Part shown: piece by piece, positions 19,971-32,700 of the stretch
Numbering within the stretch: the first letter of the stretch is position 1
Layout: every line of letters starts with the position of its first letter
NCBI GenBank assembly: GCA_023105745.1
Contig: JALGQZ010000006.1
Location: 67,332,316-67,396,315, forward strand
Origin: Austropuccinia psidii
Lineage: Eukaryota > Basidiomycota > Pucciniomycetes > Pucciniales > Sphaerophragmiaceae
DNA: 64,000 nucleotides
Direction: 5' to 3'
The notes under the pieces: model-generated
Database searches by the model: none
Told to the model about the DNA's origin: nothing
The model's input: the letters and a program-made list of their open reading frames with translations, nothing else
Program-made: the position numbers and the translations under genes

Positions 19971-22390
19971 GACTTTGGTTTGGCCTGAAGTTTTTTGCTG
20001 ACTGATGCATACTGGGCTTTCAGGGGGAATGTGTGGGATGATCAAAGGGGGCGCCAGCCGTGAGCCGTGATCCACATATACATTCACCCCTATGGGGTTT
20101 GAGGCGAGTACTAATCCACCGAGATTGGCATCCGGGTCTTTGCCTCACGCGCGTACAGAACTCCGGAGAAAGAGGCCACACGCCCAAGGGATTTTTTGGC
20201 TGCAAGCCAGGTGCCACAACTTGCGCGGGGCGTGTGAGAACGTAAAGAAAATGACCCGCGGTGGGAGATCCCCACGCAAACATAACCAGCCTCAGCAATC
20301 ATAGGCTGGGATTATTCTAATGTGGATGAGGCTGAAGCAAATCCACACTGATTGGCCTCAGGTTTCCACGCGCAAGCGGGTGAGCGTCTGCAGTCAAGCT
20401 GACAACCCGAGCAAGAAAATACGCAGCTGGAAGACTGGCAGTAAAATGTGTTCCAGGCGTGTGAAAGTTGCCTGCGTATGAAAGCGTGTGGCTGCCCGAC
20501 AATGAACAAGCGGGCCAGTCATTGTTTGCCCCAACCATGGCACCGGAGTGAATCAACTCTTTGTGTATGACCCAAATATTAAGTCATCCCATTATGACCC
20601 ACTTACATTAACTTGGATTACATGCGCATCTGTGCCGTAGTTAGGCAGAGCTGTCCAACAAGGTGCATCAAAGGGATGCAGGTGAGAGATATGACTCGAT
20701 GGCTTGACGTGATTGCATGTTACATTGTTGAACAGCTTTTTGCTCTGCCCCGCAGTACACATTTACAAAGGTGTACTGCGTACTACAGTGTCGACTGTAC
20801 TGTACAGATCAGGAAGGTGTAATACTACTTGAGCCTGCATGCACCTTCCAATCGTTTGCATTTACGTAGCTCATGTGCCACATGCTCAGCATTGCGTTTC
20901 ACCCGATTTGCACACGCAAGCTGAGCATGTCATGGTCAAAAGCACCGTGTGAAAGTGCTCAGTAAAGCCATGGAATGAACTAATTCTGCAATAGCTCACT
21001 GGAAGGCTCAGTTTGGAGCACTTCACCAAAGCGTGTGAAATGCTGCACCTTGCTGAAATGTCATCCGATGCTGTGCCAAATGCGCAGAGTGCGCGCATAC
21101 AAAAACGACTGAGCAATGGCTCAGCATGGTGCATTTGATATTGTTATATCTATAGCTCAATCACTGTGCAATTCCAATGTTCAGCCACTGAGCATTTCAA
21201 TTATGACCCAAAAGCAAACCTGAGCAATGGGTCGAGGCAAGCTCACGCTGTATTCACTTGTCTTACAGCCCCCCCCTTTGTTCACATACTATTACCAGGC
21301 CATATGGCCGGTAATCTCGCCGCGGTCACTTGTGACCAAATGCACCGGGTGCTTTTCTGCATGGGTCACTTGTGCATTGCACCCACAATGCACATTCAAC
21401 ATGGGCCTCATGACCACCCTCCTGGGTGATCGGGTGACTATTTAAGGAAACAAAGGGGATTTGACTCAGCTTGACAATTCAATAAATTGCAATACTCAGC
21501 GGTGCATTTGATATTGTTATATCAATTGTTCAATTAATGTGCAATTCAAATGTTCAGCCACTGAGCATTTCAATTATGACCCGAAAGCAAACCTGAGCAA
21601 TGGGTCGAGGCAAGCTCACGCTGTATTCACTTGTCTTACAGCCCCCCCCTTTGTTCAAAGACTATCACCAGGCCATAAGGCCGGTGATCTTGCCGCGGTC
21701 ACTTGTGCAGTGCACCCACAATGCACAATCAATAAGGGCCTCACGACCACCCTCCTGGGTGATCGGGTGGCAATTTAAGGAAACAAAGGGGATTTGACTC
21801 AGCATGACAATTCAATAAATTGCAATACTCAGCCAGACCCCCATTGTTCTTCTGCCTCACGCGAGCATTTCACCTCTCAGTTGCAGCATTCGCTGAGACT
21901 CAGCTTCAATTTTGCCCACACGCCTTGAAGCTGAGACTTTTGCGGGTGCTGCAACTGCTGAGATCGTCTCAGCTTCACCTTGGTATAAAAGACCATCTTC
22001 ACACGACACGCACTTCACTTTCTTTCTCACCCGCGTTTGTCCTTCTTGTGCGTATTCCCCCTCGTCTTCCTGCCTTTCCAGTCTTTTCTTTCGCACTCGA
22101 CTAACCCCACTCCCCTTCCTGCTCGCTTTTTGTTTTTCCTGCTAATACTTTCAGAACCCCACTTCTATCTACTTTGTACATTTTCTCCAATTAAACTTTC
22201 GTCAACATTATGTACCGATATTAATATTTTTCTTTCTTCACGACTTCCTTCCAGACTTTTAAAAACTTCCGACTAGAGCGTCTTTAATTTGATTCCGTTT
22301 TATATTTATATAAATCATTGTATGTCTTCCTTTTCTTTCTTGATTGCTTACTTTCTATTCAGTTACTAACCTGTTTTGTTTTGTTTTTAG

Positions 22391-23734
22391 ATGTCGTGCA
22401 CGTTATGCACCAAGCGGTGTATCCCCTGCATTCGTTCCTCGACGACAAACGACGCTTGTGATGCTTGCCGACAAGCACACAAGAAATGTTCGTTCGTTGT
22501 CCGCCCCTTCCGACCACAAGGCCAGACAAGTTCTCGCCCAAGACGCCCTCGCAAGGACTCCTTTGTGGTCGACGATGATGAAATCATTTCCGAGCGTGAA
22601 TGGACGCCGGGCCCCCAAACAGGCCAACGGGAACGATTCCGGACGATTAGCCCTGTCCACTCGCCCTCCTAGGCCACCATCCGATGGTCACTTCACTCCT
22701 CGACCGGAGCAAAGTGATTATCCGGCTGATGAAGGATGGCGATGGCGAGAGGACATTCGAGCTTGGGCTGATCGTCACCATGTCTTATCACCAATGGGAT
22801 TCAAACGCCAAAGTAAGTTTTATTTCTCCTCTTTATCTCATTTCTCTTCACGCAATAATACTGACTTTTTTCCATTACTCATAGAACCAAACCCCCCGAA
22901 TCCCCCCCGACACGACTCTCCCGTTCCCAGTTTGCCTCGCGAGCAAACCCCCCGGCAACCCACTCCAGGCCCGAGTGGCACCCGATGGTCTGAGGAATTA
23001 TTTCGTGGTAAGCAGCCAAAGTTTCATTTCATTTTCACTTTCACTTTCGAGTCAAGTGAACTGACACTTACTCCTTTTTTAGAACCCTCCCGAACCGAAG
23101 AGCCACCTATTCCTGGCCCGAGTCCATCGTCCCAACCACCTGAGGACGATACGACTTGTGAGCCAGAACCTGAGGTGGCTCCTACGCAATCCACGGAGGA
23201 ACCTTATGGTAAGTCACCCCTTTTTTCTCTTCGATCCATATCCACTTTTCCTCATTTTTTCTTCGACCGTCTCCAGATCGTCCCGCCACTCCTCGCTCGA
23301 TCATCATCATCGATGATACGCCCGTGGGATCACCCCATCCCCCTCCCCCTTCTTCTTCACCGACTCCACCATCTTCCCCTTCCACTCCAACCCCGGTTCC
23401 CTCCCCAGAGATCCCTTCCAGTGCCCCCGAGAACCCCAACGCCTCCTCCCCCCCGGTGCCAAGCTCCTCTCATTCCCACGATGACGCTCTCCAGGAATTC
23501 ACCGACCTGGAACCAACCCTAATGATTCCTTGAGCCATCATCCACGATTCGATCAACCGAATCTTGTTGGAGCATCGTCGCTTTCTCCACATGATTCCTT
23601 TCGTGGATGCAACTCATTGAAATGAGATGCACCGGGAATTCCGGGAGGAACTAAACTCCCTCCTTGCCCAGGCACTGGAGGCTTATCCAAAGGAGGACAT
23701 AACCGGGATAGTCTCCAAATTCCTCGAAAAATAA
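22391..23734 (+). pseudogene. Zn2Cys6 zinc-cluster protein gene, copy C (broken)
   Basis: Same exon layout as copy A, shifted by 19971, with the same exon 1 frame change and the same TGA (23618-23620). It has an additional TGA at 23531-23533 where copy A reads CGA (Arg), a C-to-T change at CpG. The region around 23490-23520 also carries clustered substitutions. The two shared defects predate the duplication; the extra stop came after it. Confidence 0.75.
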
Positions 23735-24161
23735 AAATTTAAAAAAAATGTCATTATTTCCTCCTTTTATTTTTTGTAATACTTTCTTTTGAATAAAATA
23801 TTTGTCTTCAATTATTGTTATGTTCAAATTCTATTACATTCTTTGTTCACGTAAAAATTACTTATTTCCTCCTTAGAGAAAAACCCTGATTGCGTGAGAA
23901 TTATTTTTGTAAGTGCCCCACCAAGAGTTTGAGTGAGTATTTGTTTTCGTGAACCTCTTTTTCTCAAAATGCGCCAATAGTTGCTGTTATCCTCTCCTAT
24001 ATTTTCTTCTTCCATGGTTTAGAGCCATACCCATTCCTAACTGTAAAAAAGCGGGAGGTTCCCGTATGTGAGCAATCGAGTCCAGATTCGTGAAACATGG
24101 CCTTTCCTATGGTCACACGCTATTAGTCTTACTCATGTATTGAATTGTTTAAATTGTCTAG

Positions 24162-24763
24162 AACCTTCACAAGCGTAAGGATTGGCGTGTGACTTGTCGG
24201 GAGGCTGCACAGGCGTAAGGATTGGCGTGTGAATTGTTGGGAGCCTGCACAGGCATAAGGATTGGCGTGTGAATTGTTGGGAGCCTGCACAGGCATAAGG
24301 ATTGGCGTGTGAATTGTTGGGAGCCTGCACAGGCATAAGAATTTGTCAGCATTGTTGGCAACCCTCCCATGCGTAAGGATTGGCGTGTGAATCGTCGGAA
24401 GCCTGTACAGGCGTAAGGAATTTTAGCACTTTTGGGACCCTCCCCAAGCATAAGGATGGGCGTGTGAATTGTTGGGAGCCTGCACAGGCGTAAGAATTGG
24501 CGTGTGAATTCTTGGGATCCTGCACAGGCTAAAGAAAATTTCAGCATTGTGGGGAAGCTTCACAAGCGTAAGAATTGGCGTTTGAATCGTCGAAAGCCTG
24601 TAAAGGCGTAAGGATTGGCGTGTAAATTTTCGGGAGCCTGCACAGGCCCAAGGATTGGCGTGTGTAGCGTTGGCACCCCGCATAGGCGTAAGGAACTTTC
24701 AGCATTGTCAGAACCTGCACAAGCATGAGGATTCGCGTGTGAAGCATTGGCATCCTGGACAAT
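24162..24763. repeat. 40-bp minisatellite, copy C
   Basis: Same length as in copy A. Its first units are more homogeneous (three successive units read GGATTGGCGTGTGAATTGTT), which suggests local homogenisation. Confidence 0.9.
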
Positions 24764-24931
24764 AGCAACAAACCAGGACAGATGTACGATGGCATGCCAC
24801 TGTACATAATCCACTTCACCCCTTTTTCATGTGAGACACCCCATCTCCCGCACTCGAATCCATCCAATCCTGGTGTATATTGTCCTCTGCCTTACCTCAC
24901 CATTACTTACCCAACCCACTTGCAAATCTCC

Positions 24932-26143
24932 TCATTCTTTGAATCGGCATGAGATTGTATTACCATCCCTGATTTGATAGCCCGCTCTCTCGCCAATCTC
25001 ATAATAGCCATTGCTTTTTTGCCGCACTGTTTTTGCTAACCTGCTTGAGCATTGTGCGGACATACCCACTAGTGTCGTGCTTTCATTGTCCTGTGCTGGA
25101 TCAGTATAATGAACAAATGTACTACTGGCCCACACTACCTGAATGAGCCCATGACATGCGGATAGATCAATCCAAAAATGCTCATTTGGGAAAATCAATT
25201 TTCCCCCTGTACACCGCTTTGACACATCTCTTTGAATTTGGCCGGTCCGCTTATCAGCTTGAAACCACCATCCCGAAGCATACAGCGATGCATCCTTATC
25301 AACATGAGGTGCGTTTTTGAATCCATTCATGGTGAAAGTGAGTGTGGAAGCGAACTCAAATGCACCCTGATTTGCCGGAATATCGCCTTCATAGTTGACT
25401 TGATCAAAAGACGGAACCCCCAATGAGTTGTAGCAATTTTGAATCTTCTGAAATAAATTATCCCCAACATATCGTAAGGATTGACCTAGAATGCGACCCA
25501 CCGAGCTAAGATTGGCACCTCGGTCCCGCCATTCATCTTTTGCATTTTCAATTTTGCCAGCACTACCATACAGACCAAATTGTTCATTCTTCGTGGTGCA
25601 TTTGCGCCACCCAATCGCGAACATAAATCCCTCCAGTAATGCTCCATTTGTTGCAATAGGGTCGGTGAAACTCTTTTCGCGAAATAGGAATTGTGATAAT
25701 TCATCCCATTGATTGACCTCGACTTCACTCATTGTTGTGAATGGTCGGAATTCGACAAGGGCAATGAGTAATCCGGTTGAAGAGAAAATTGCCACACACC
25801 CAAAGTGAATGCGTTTGATCTGATTGACATCCACAAGCCTCCGAATTTCACTTGGGGTGATATTTGCTGATACTGGCATTGATATTTGTGCTGTTGGGCG
25901 AGAGGAGGAAAACAACCTATTCATTCGGGTCGTTTTGCGCTCATTTGTCTTTTGGGATCTGCTACTATTCCCGAGTGGTTGAGGGATCACTACGTGTTGA
26001 AGCACACAAGATATCAGATACTGCCAAGGAGCTTTCTTTGGCACACATCCTTTGACTTCCCTGTTGGAGCCCACATGACATTGGCACAATCTGAACCGAC
26101 TAAAGCCCATGTTCTTCAGTGGGGCCCAATGAGGGTGCCACAT
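24932..26143 (-). CDS. Tet/JBP-like 2OG-Fe(II) oxygenase, copy C
   Basis: A 403-residue ORF collinear with copies A and B, ligands retained. It differs by Cys116 (Arg in A and B) and Val307 (Ala in A and B), both C-to-T or G-to-A at CpG, and by several silent CpG changes, for example near 25360 and 26038. Silent and replacement differences among the copies are about equal in number, so I see no clear sign of purifying selection since duplication. Confidence 0.75.
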   Translation of the reverse strand: MWHPHWAPLKNMGFSRFRLCQCHVGSNREVKGCVPKKAPWQYLISCVLQHVVIPQPLGNSSRSQKTNERKTTRMNRLFSSSRPTAQISMPVSANITPSEIRRLVDVNQIKRIHFGCVAIFSSTGLLIALVEFRPFTTMSEVEVNQWDELSQFLFREKSFTDPIATNGALLEGFMFAIGWRKCTTKNEQFGLYGSAGKIENAKDEWRDRGANLSSVGRILGQSLRYVGDNLFQKIQNCYNSLGVPSFDQVNYEGDIPANQGAFEFASTLTFTMNGFKNAPHVDKDASLYASGWWFQADKRTGQIQRDVSKRCTGGKLIFPNEHFWIDLSACHGLIQVVWASSTFVHYTDPAQDNESTTLVGMSAQCSSRLAKTVRQKSNGYYEIGERAGYQIRDGNTISCRFKE

Positions 26144-26853
26144 AAATGTGGAAGCATATATATATATCTATATATATACACTGAGATTAAGCGAGTAACT
26201 CACACTTTCCTTCCTCAGCCCGACGCTTTCTCGCGAGTTCCCTTTTACGCTCTTTTCCTTTTTTCGTGAATGGCATGCTTTCAGCAGAAAATGAAATGAA
26301 ACCGAATGATTACTGATTTCTTAATATCACCTAAATTGGATTGCGGTGGATGAATCTTTTTTAATTGCGGCTAAAAAGAAAGCTCACGCCTGACCTTGGC
26401 AAATTCACGATCTCAAATACCTGAACCTGAAAATTGCAGTGGATAGTGCATTATTCAATTTTACACATTGATGTTCCCATGCAATCACTTTCCAATCCAA
26501 CCATTTGGAATATTGCAAGCACACGCAAATGCAATATGCATCCTGCTGCGGATCCCTAGCTATCCTAGTCCTCTTGAAAGACACAGGAACATTTGGCCTA
26601 TTATGGGCTGGCGGGAAGTGATAAACGCGACTTCGCGCAATGCACCCGCGTGTGCTACTCGCGGGCACATCACCTGACTCAGCTTGCGTCTTGTCGGAGT
26701 CTTTGCAATGATGTACGGAGGCATGCCGCCGTACAATTACTATTGGTACTCAGACTGTGGCATCCGGGAAGTAGTAGGATAGGAAGTCATGATTATTAAA
26801 TTCATAAATAACTTTGCAAAATTCAATTACAATCTATCTAGTACAAAGCTAAT

Positions 26854-27438
26854 CTAAAACGGGTCAATCCTGGTTGTGAGTTTAGCTGACCTGGGTACCG
26901 TCAAGGTGACCTCATCACTTGAACCAAGCCCGCGATTCGCCACCCAGGCATCACCAAAGTCTAATACTAAGCATCGTGCAAAATCAAATCTAAGAGGTAC
27001 AGTGGGGTTAAAAGACTCTGATGAGAAGAAACTTTTATTCAGTAAATTACATATATACTTATTAGTACGTAGCCACACTGGCTCCACTAGATTTTTACCC
27101 TCTGAAAGTTTTGCGGAAATGTCAATTAGTGCTAAAGCCCCTTTAACTGAGCTTGTTCTCCAGTCATCTGAGCATACCATCAAACCACGAACCCCCGCCA
27201 CACAGAATGCCGCTAATATACCATAGCAAATTCGATTGATTCCAAGATTCTTGTGACATGCCAAAAGATCTTTGATGGCCTCATTTTTTTTTGAGTTCGT
27301 GAGTTTGCCTTTGATGCCATTAACTTCGACCTTTGTATGTGCACGTACCATGTTGTATGCAATCATCAAATGGATAACTGTATCCATTAGATCCTCCAGG
27401 TTCTTGTGCGGCTTTGTGGATATCTCATTGTCAGCCCC
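26854..27438 (-). pseudogene. 3' fragment of the unknown gene, copy C
   Basis: Same truncation as in copy B, ending at the junction 27438/27439. The 177-residue C-terminal frame is identical to copy B. That every array copy is cut at this base shows the junction was made once and then amplified. Confidence 0.85.
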
Positions 27439-29713
27439 AGATGGCCTGTGGTTACGTGCATGGTCTTGATGGAGGTGGGCCTCTTGGGCTCATAATTTTC
27501 ATATCCGATTTGGGGCATATATCAAGGCAAGGTGGCCAAAATGTGGGTGCACCATTATGACTGCTGGATCTGCAGCGAGTTACGAAACATTTGGTGGAAC
27601 AAGGCTGACATTAGCACATCCGAAATTGGGTGGGTTGTAGCAGCTTATTGTGGAGGGCATATTAGAGGCATGCGGTCATGTTCGCTGGTGTGACAGCGAA
27701 CAATGAGCGTATCCTCCCCAGGTTAATTATTCACAGGGACCTACTGGGCAATGTTGGCAGTTTCAAAGGGCAATCTCACTGTGGGGATGTTTGTGTGTGG
27801 GCGGGTGAGATATGTTCGGTGGCATGCCACCAAACATGACTTTGGTTTGGCCTGAAGTTTTTTGCTGACTGATGCATACTGGGCTTTCAGGGGGAATGTG
27901 TGGGATGATCAAAGGGGGCGCCAGCCGTGAGCCGTGATCCACATATACATTCACCCCTATGGGGTTTGAGGCGAGTACTAATCCACCGAGATTGGCATCC
28001 GGGTCTTTGCCTCACGCGCGTACAGAACTCCGGAGAAAGAGGCCACACGCCCAAGGGATTTTTTGGCTGCAAGCCAGGTGCCACAACTTGCGCGGGGCGT
28101 GTGAGAACGTAAAGAAAATGACCCGCGGTGGGAGATCCCCACGCAAACATAACCAGCCTCAGCAATCATAGGCTGGGATTATTCTAATGTGGATGAGGCT
28201 GAAGCAAATCCACACTGATTGGCCTCAGGTTTCCACGCGCAAGCGGGTGAGCGTCTGCAGTCAAGCTGACAACCCGAGCAAGAAAATACGCAGCTGGAAG
28301 ACTGGCAGTAAAATGTGTTCCAGGCGTGTGAAAGTTGCCTGCGTATGAAAGCGTGTGGCTGCCCGACAATGAACAAGCGGGCCAGTCATTGTTTGCCCCA
28401 ACCATGGCACCGGAGTGAATCAACTCTTTGTGTATGACCCAAATATTAAGTCATCCCATTATGACCCACTTACATTAACTTGGATTACATGCGCATCTGT
28501 GCCGTAGTTAGGCAGAGCTGTCCAACAAGGTGCATCAAAGGGATGCAGGTGAGAGATATGACTCGATGGCTTGACGTGATTGCATGTTACATTGTTGAAC
28601 AGCTTTTTGCTCTGCCCCGCAGTACACATTTACAAAGGTGTACTGCGTACTACAGTGTTGACTGTACTGTACAGATCAGGAAGGTGTAATACTACTTGAG
28701 CCTGCATGCACCTTCCAATCGTTTGCATTTACGTAGCTCATGTGCCACATGCTCAGCATTGCGTTTCACCCGATTTGCACACGCAAGCTGAGCATGTCAT
28801 GGTCAAAAGCACCGTGTGAAAGTGCTCAGTAAAGCCATGGAATGAACTAATTCTGCAATAGCTCACTGGAAGGCTCAGTTTGGAGCACTTCACCAAAGCG
28901 TGTGAAATGCTGCACCTTGCTGAAATGTCATCCGATGCTGTGCCAAATGCTCAGAGTGCGCGCATACAAAAACGACTGAGCAATGGCTCAGCATGGTGCA
29001 TTTGATATTGTTATATCTATAGCTCAATCACTGTGCAATTCCAATGTTCAGCCACTGAGCATTTCAATTATGACCCGAAAGCAAACCTGAGCAATGGGTC
29101 GAGGCAAGCTCACGCTGTATTCACTTGTCTTACAGCCCCCCCCTTTGTTCACATACTATTACCAGGCCATATGGCCGGTAATCTCGCCGCGGTCACTTGT
29201 GACCAAATGCACCGGGTGCTTTTCTGCATGGGTCACTTGTGCATTGCACCCACAATGCACATTCAACATGGGCCTCACGACCACCCTCCTGGGTGATCGG
29301 GTGACTATTTAAGGAAACAAAGGGGATTTGACTCAGCTTGACAATTCAATAAATTGCAATACTCAGCGGTGCATTTGATATTGTTATATCAATTGTTCAA
29401 TTACTGTGCAATTCAAATGTTCAGCCACTGAGCATTTCAATTATGACCCGAAAGCAAACCTGAGCAATGGGTCGAGGCAAGCTCACGCTGTATTCACTTG
29501 TCTTACAGCCCCCCCCTTTGTTCAAAGACTATCACCAGGCCATAAGGCTGGTGATCTTGCCGCGGTCACTTGTGCAGTGCACCCACAATGCACAATCAAT
29601 AAGGGCCTCACGACCACCCTCCTGGGTGATCGGGTGGCAATTTAAGGAAACAAAGGGGATTTGACTCAGCATGACAATTCAATAAATTGCAATACTCAGC
29701 CAGACCCCCATTG
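27439..29713. repeat. Subtelomeric 7.9-kb tandem unit, copy D (3'-truncated)
   Basis: It begins at the same junction as copy C and follows it to the base equivalent to copy A 1851. There it changes abruptly into unrelated AT-rich sequence. Only the leader, the non-coding region and the internal duplication are present. The break lies about 140 bp before the TATA box of the Zn2Cys6 gene, so no gene of the unit survives here. Confidence 0.93.
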
Positions 29714-32700
29714 GCCCCTATTGAAGCCAAAAGTAATCATGCATTATTGCTTCCCTTGAGCCTTTTAAGCTCTTCCTCTAGTGAATCTGAGCCTATTGTT
29801 CTATCAACATGAGCAAAAATAACCTTTTTGTTGTCTGTCACAATTCCAATTCTACCAATTCATCACCAATTATTGTCAATTAAAATCTTCAAGATCATGT
29901 AATGGAAGTTAAAAACAGGAATCTTTTATATAATATAAGTGAAATGATCCATCTAAAAAATCAAGAAATGCTGGGAGCTGGGAAAAATACTGATTTTTAG
30001 AAGCCTCTGAGTTTTTGTACTTTGTGGACATGTTTTGATTTCAGCATGTGTAATTATGGTATTATATATTAGAAAGGCTCCCTTTTACCTGTTTACCATA
30101 TTGGGGGATCATATCTTCATTTTCATATACAATTTCACCAAGCAAGTGATTATTACAGCAAAATCAGAGCTGGTAGATATACTTGAAAAACATTTATAGA
30201 CCTTGATGAGATTGTGATAAGAACTCTCTTTAAATCTCATTATATTTATCCAAGGTCTAATTCAAGAGTGGTTCATCAATTTAATGATGATAAATTTCAG
30301 GTAGATTATGTGAAATTCTGTTTTTTGCAGGGAAAGATGCCTCCAGCATAGCTGAAGTGGGCTATCATTATTGTTTGAGCTTTTTCAATTCTCTTTCGTT
30401 TCTTTTTGAGGTTCTTTAATGAGGGAAATTAGGCTCATTACATAATTTATACTGTTTTTAATTGGTGTTCCTGAAATTAAAATGTGTCTGGATGCTTTCA
30501 TTCCTCTAGTTTCTTTGAAGAAGGTTGAATATTAGCTTTTTATCTCACTATTTAGGTTGATATAATTTACATATCTTTAAATAGAGATCAAAAAAATACA
30601 ATAAATAAAAAATTACTGAGCCTTCTCTAAGAAATATTGATACCATTCACTATAGTAAAATCAAGAATTTTTCATATCATTTGGCTGACCAAACTCATTG
30701 GCTAACAAATGATAGCTGAATATCTCATCATTAACTTTAGACAATTTTTTAACTCCAGTCTCCTTTCTCTTTTTTCCATTATAGGTGACAAGCTTTAGTC
30801 TGGATATATCTGTTTATAGCTGGATTTTATTTTCCAAATTCTTTATTAAACAAGGTAAGCATATTATGGAGGTGGAATTTTTTTCTTTTTATTAAGAAAT
30901 ATGATTGAGGGTGGATCTTCTCTTTTGAAATCTTCAAGAGTCATAAATATGAGTGATATGCACTAAATTTATTTTCCTAGTCCCATATCATTTTCAAGCA
31001 AATAGCCCAAGGTAGTATGGCTGAAGGACTATTATAAGTTATTTACTTTATTTTTGGTGATTCTATTTATCAAATTTGTTCTTTCAGCTGGGGATGATTG
31101 TTTATTTAACAAAAGACAAGCTTCTTATTTGCCATTTCTGGTTTCTTGATCCAGGAAGAATGCTTATCCTGGTTTTTGATGAGGCTTTAGTTATGTTTTT
31201 GGAAAGGTTATAAGGCCATTGATTGGTGGAATATCACTTCCACTTGGAATGTTTAAGATTTGTGAGTGCAAATTAGGTTACAATGATGTGTTCTGAGACA
31301 ATAAAAGCAAATTTTTCTCTACATTTGAGAGAAGTGAAAACCCATAATTATTTTAGTTTTTATATCTGGCTGGTTGGTGTACTAATAATAAATTTTGTCT
31401 AATGAAGTTAAATATATTTATTCTTGATGAGTCGTATGAAAAAAATAAACCTCACTATTGGAACAATCTGAATTATCTTTTTTAAAGGAGTAAAATCAAG
31501 AAATATTTCAATGAAGACTTTCTGGGTGGGGTTTTCTTTATATTGGTATGCCACATTCCAGAAAGACCACAACATATAAATATGTCAGGGTGACCCAATA
31601 ATGGTACCAGAACATTCATTAAATCAAGAAGAAGGCTACCCCAAGCTTTGTTTTGATTGTGTGTATAAAGTAATAAATTTTGGCTTTTATGAAATAAATG
31701 GATCCAATCATCTGGCATGAAAGGTTTCAAAAGATTATTAGTGAGGAATATGCGGGTTTTTAATATACAAAGGAAATATGGTTTTCAAAAATCCATCTTT
31801 TAAAATAAATAGAGGTTTGGTTTTATCTTTAAAGGAATGAAGCGTAAATGCAATGACCTGGAGAGAAAGAATATATACCCAATTCCTTTTCTACTAATGA
31901 GGCTGGCTTGTGGTTGAAAAATTCTATTCATATTATTAATAATGTCACATGCACTCAAATAGACTTGATGTTCTTATTTCTTCTTCATAGATTGATTCTG
32001 TGGTTTATGATAATATCATGTGGAGCAAATTGAAATACTCTTATGTACATTCAATCACTAATGGTAATGGAGGATTATCTTTGCACCTCTTTTTATCAAT
32101 TTTGTTTTGTTTTTTAAAAAAACATTATCTTATGTTAATATTTAGCATTGAAGCATGAAGCTCAATGGAAAGAGCTCAGAGACTTAATTCTTTGATATTT
32201 CAATATGATTGGAAGAAGCTCTTCTTTAGCATAATCTTGCTATTCAAGGTCAGGACTTCAAAAATAATGAATGAAAGACAATGGAAAAGATAGCTAAAAA
32301 GCCATACATTCCTATTCAAGCTTTAATTGGATGTCCCATTTCATGAATAAAATTCCCTTTAGAGGGTAAAGAAGCTAGGATAAAAAAGAAAAACAATCAT
32401 ATTCTTATATTTTGTAAAAATTAATTTTCTTCTGTTGATGTCTTTGGTTTTTGTTTTAGATAATCTCTTTATTCCCATATGTCTTTCCTTCTATGGCTAT
32501 TGGATTGGTATATATAAGGCTTTTTTCTCTTGAATATAGCTTGGAATTGATTCAGCAGAAACACACAACATGAGTGCTAGTGGCAATTTCATCAAAAATA
32601 GGAGGTGGCTCAGTGGTCTGGTGGAGAGTAGTTGAAGATTTTTAGAGAAGCTCACTATTACCTCTTTTTTCAAGAAAAATCCAAAATTGTTTACTATTCA

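Larger units (their letters stand above)
19572..27438. repeat. Subtelomeric 7.9-kb tandem unit, copy C (complete)
   Basis: This is the only complete unit, 7,867 bp, bounded by the same junction on both sides (CAGCCCC followed by AGATGGCC). Order: a 424-bp leader with two palindromes; about 2 kb non-coding with an internal duplication; the Zn2Cys6 pseudogene (+); the minisatellite; the Tet-like gene (-); and the 3' part of the unknown gene (-). Compared with copy A it lacks 24 bp between two CTCACCCGC direct repeats (copy A 2031-2039 and 2055-2063). Confidence 0.95.

Noticed and set aside
1..29713. rDNA or Helitron/KDZ transposon as identity of the 7.9-kb unit
   Set aside because: No rRNA-like sequence, no Rep/helicase or transposase frame, and no terminal inverted repeats at the unit junctions.
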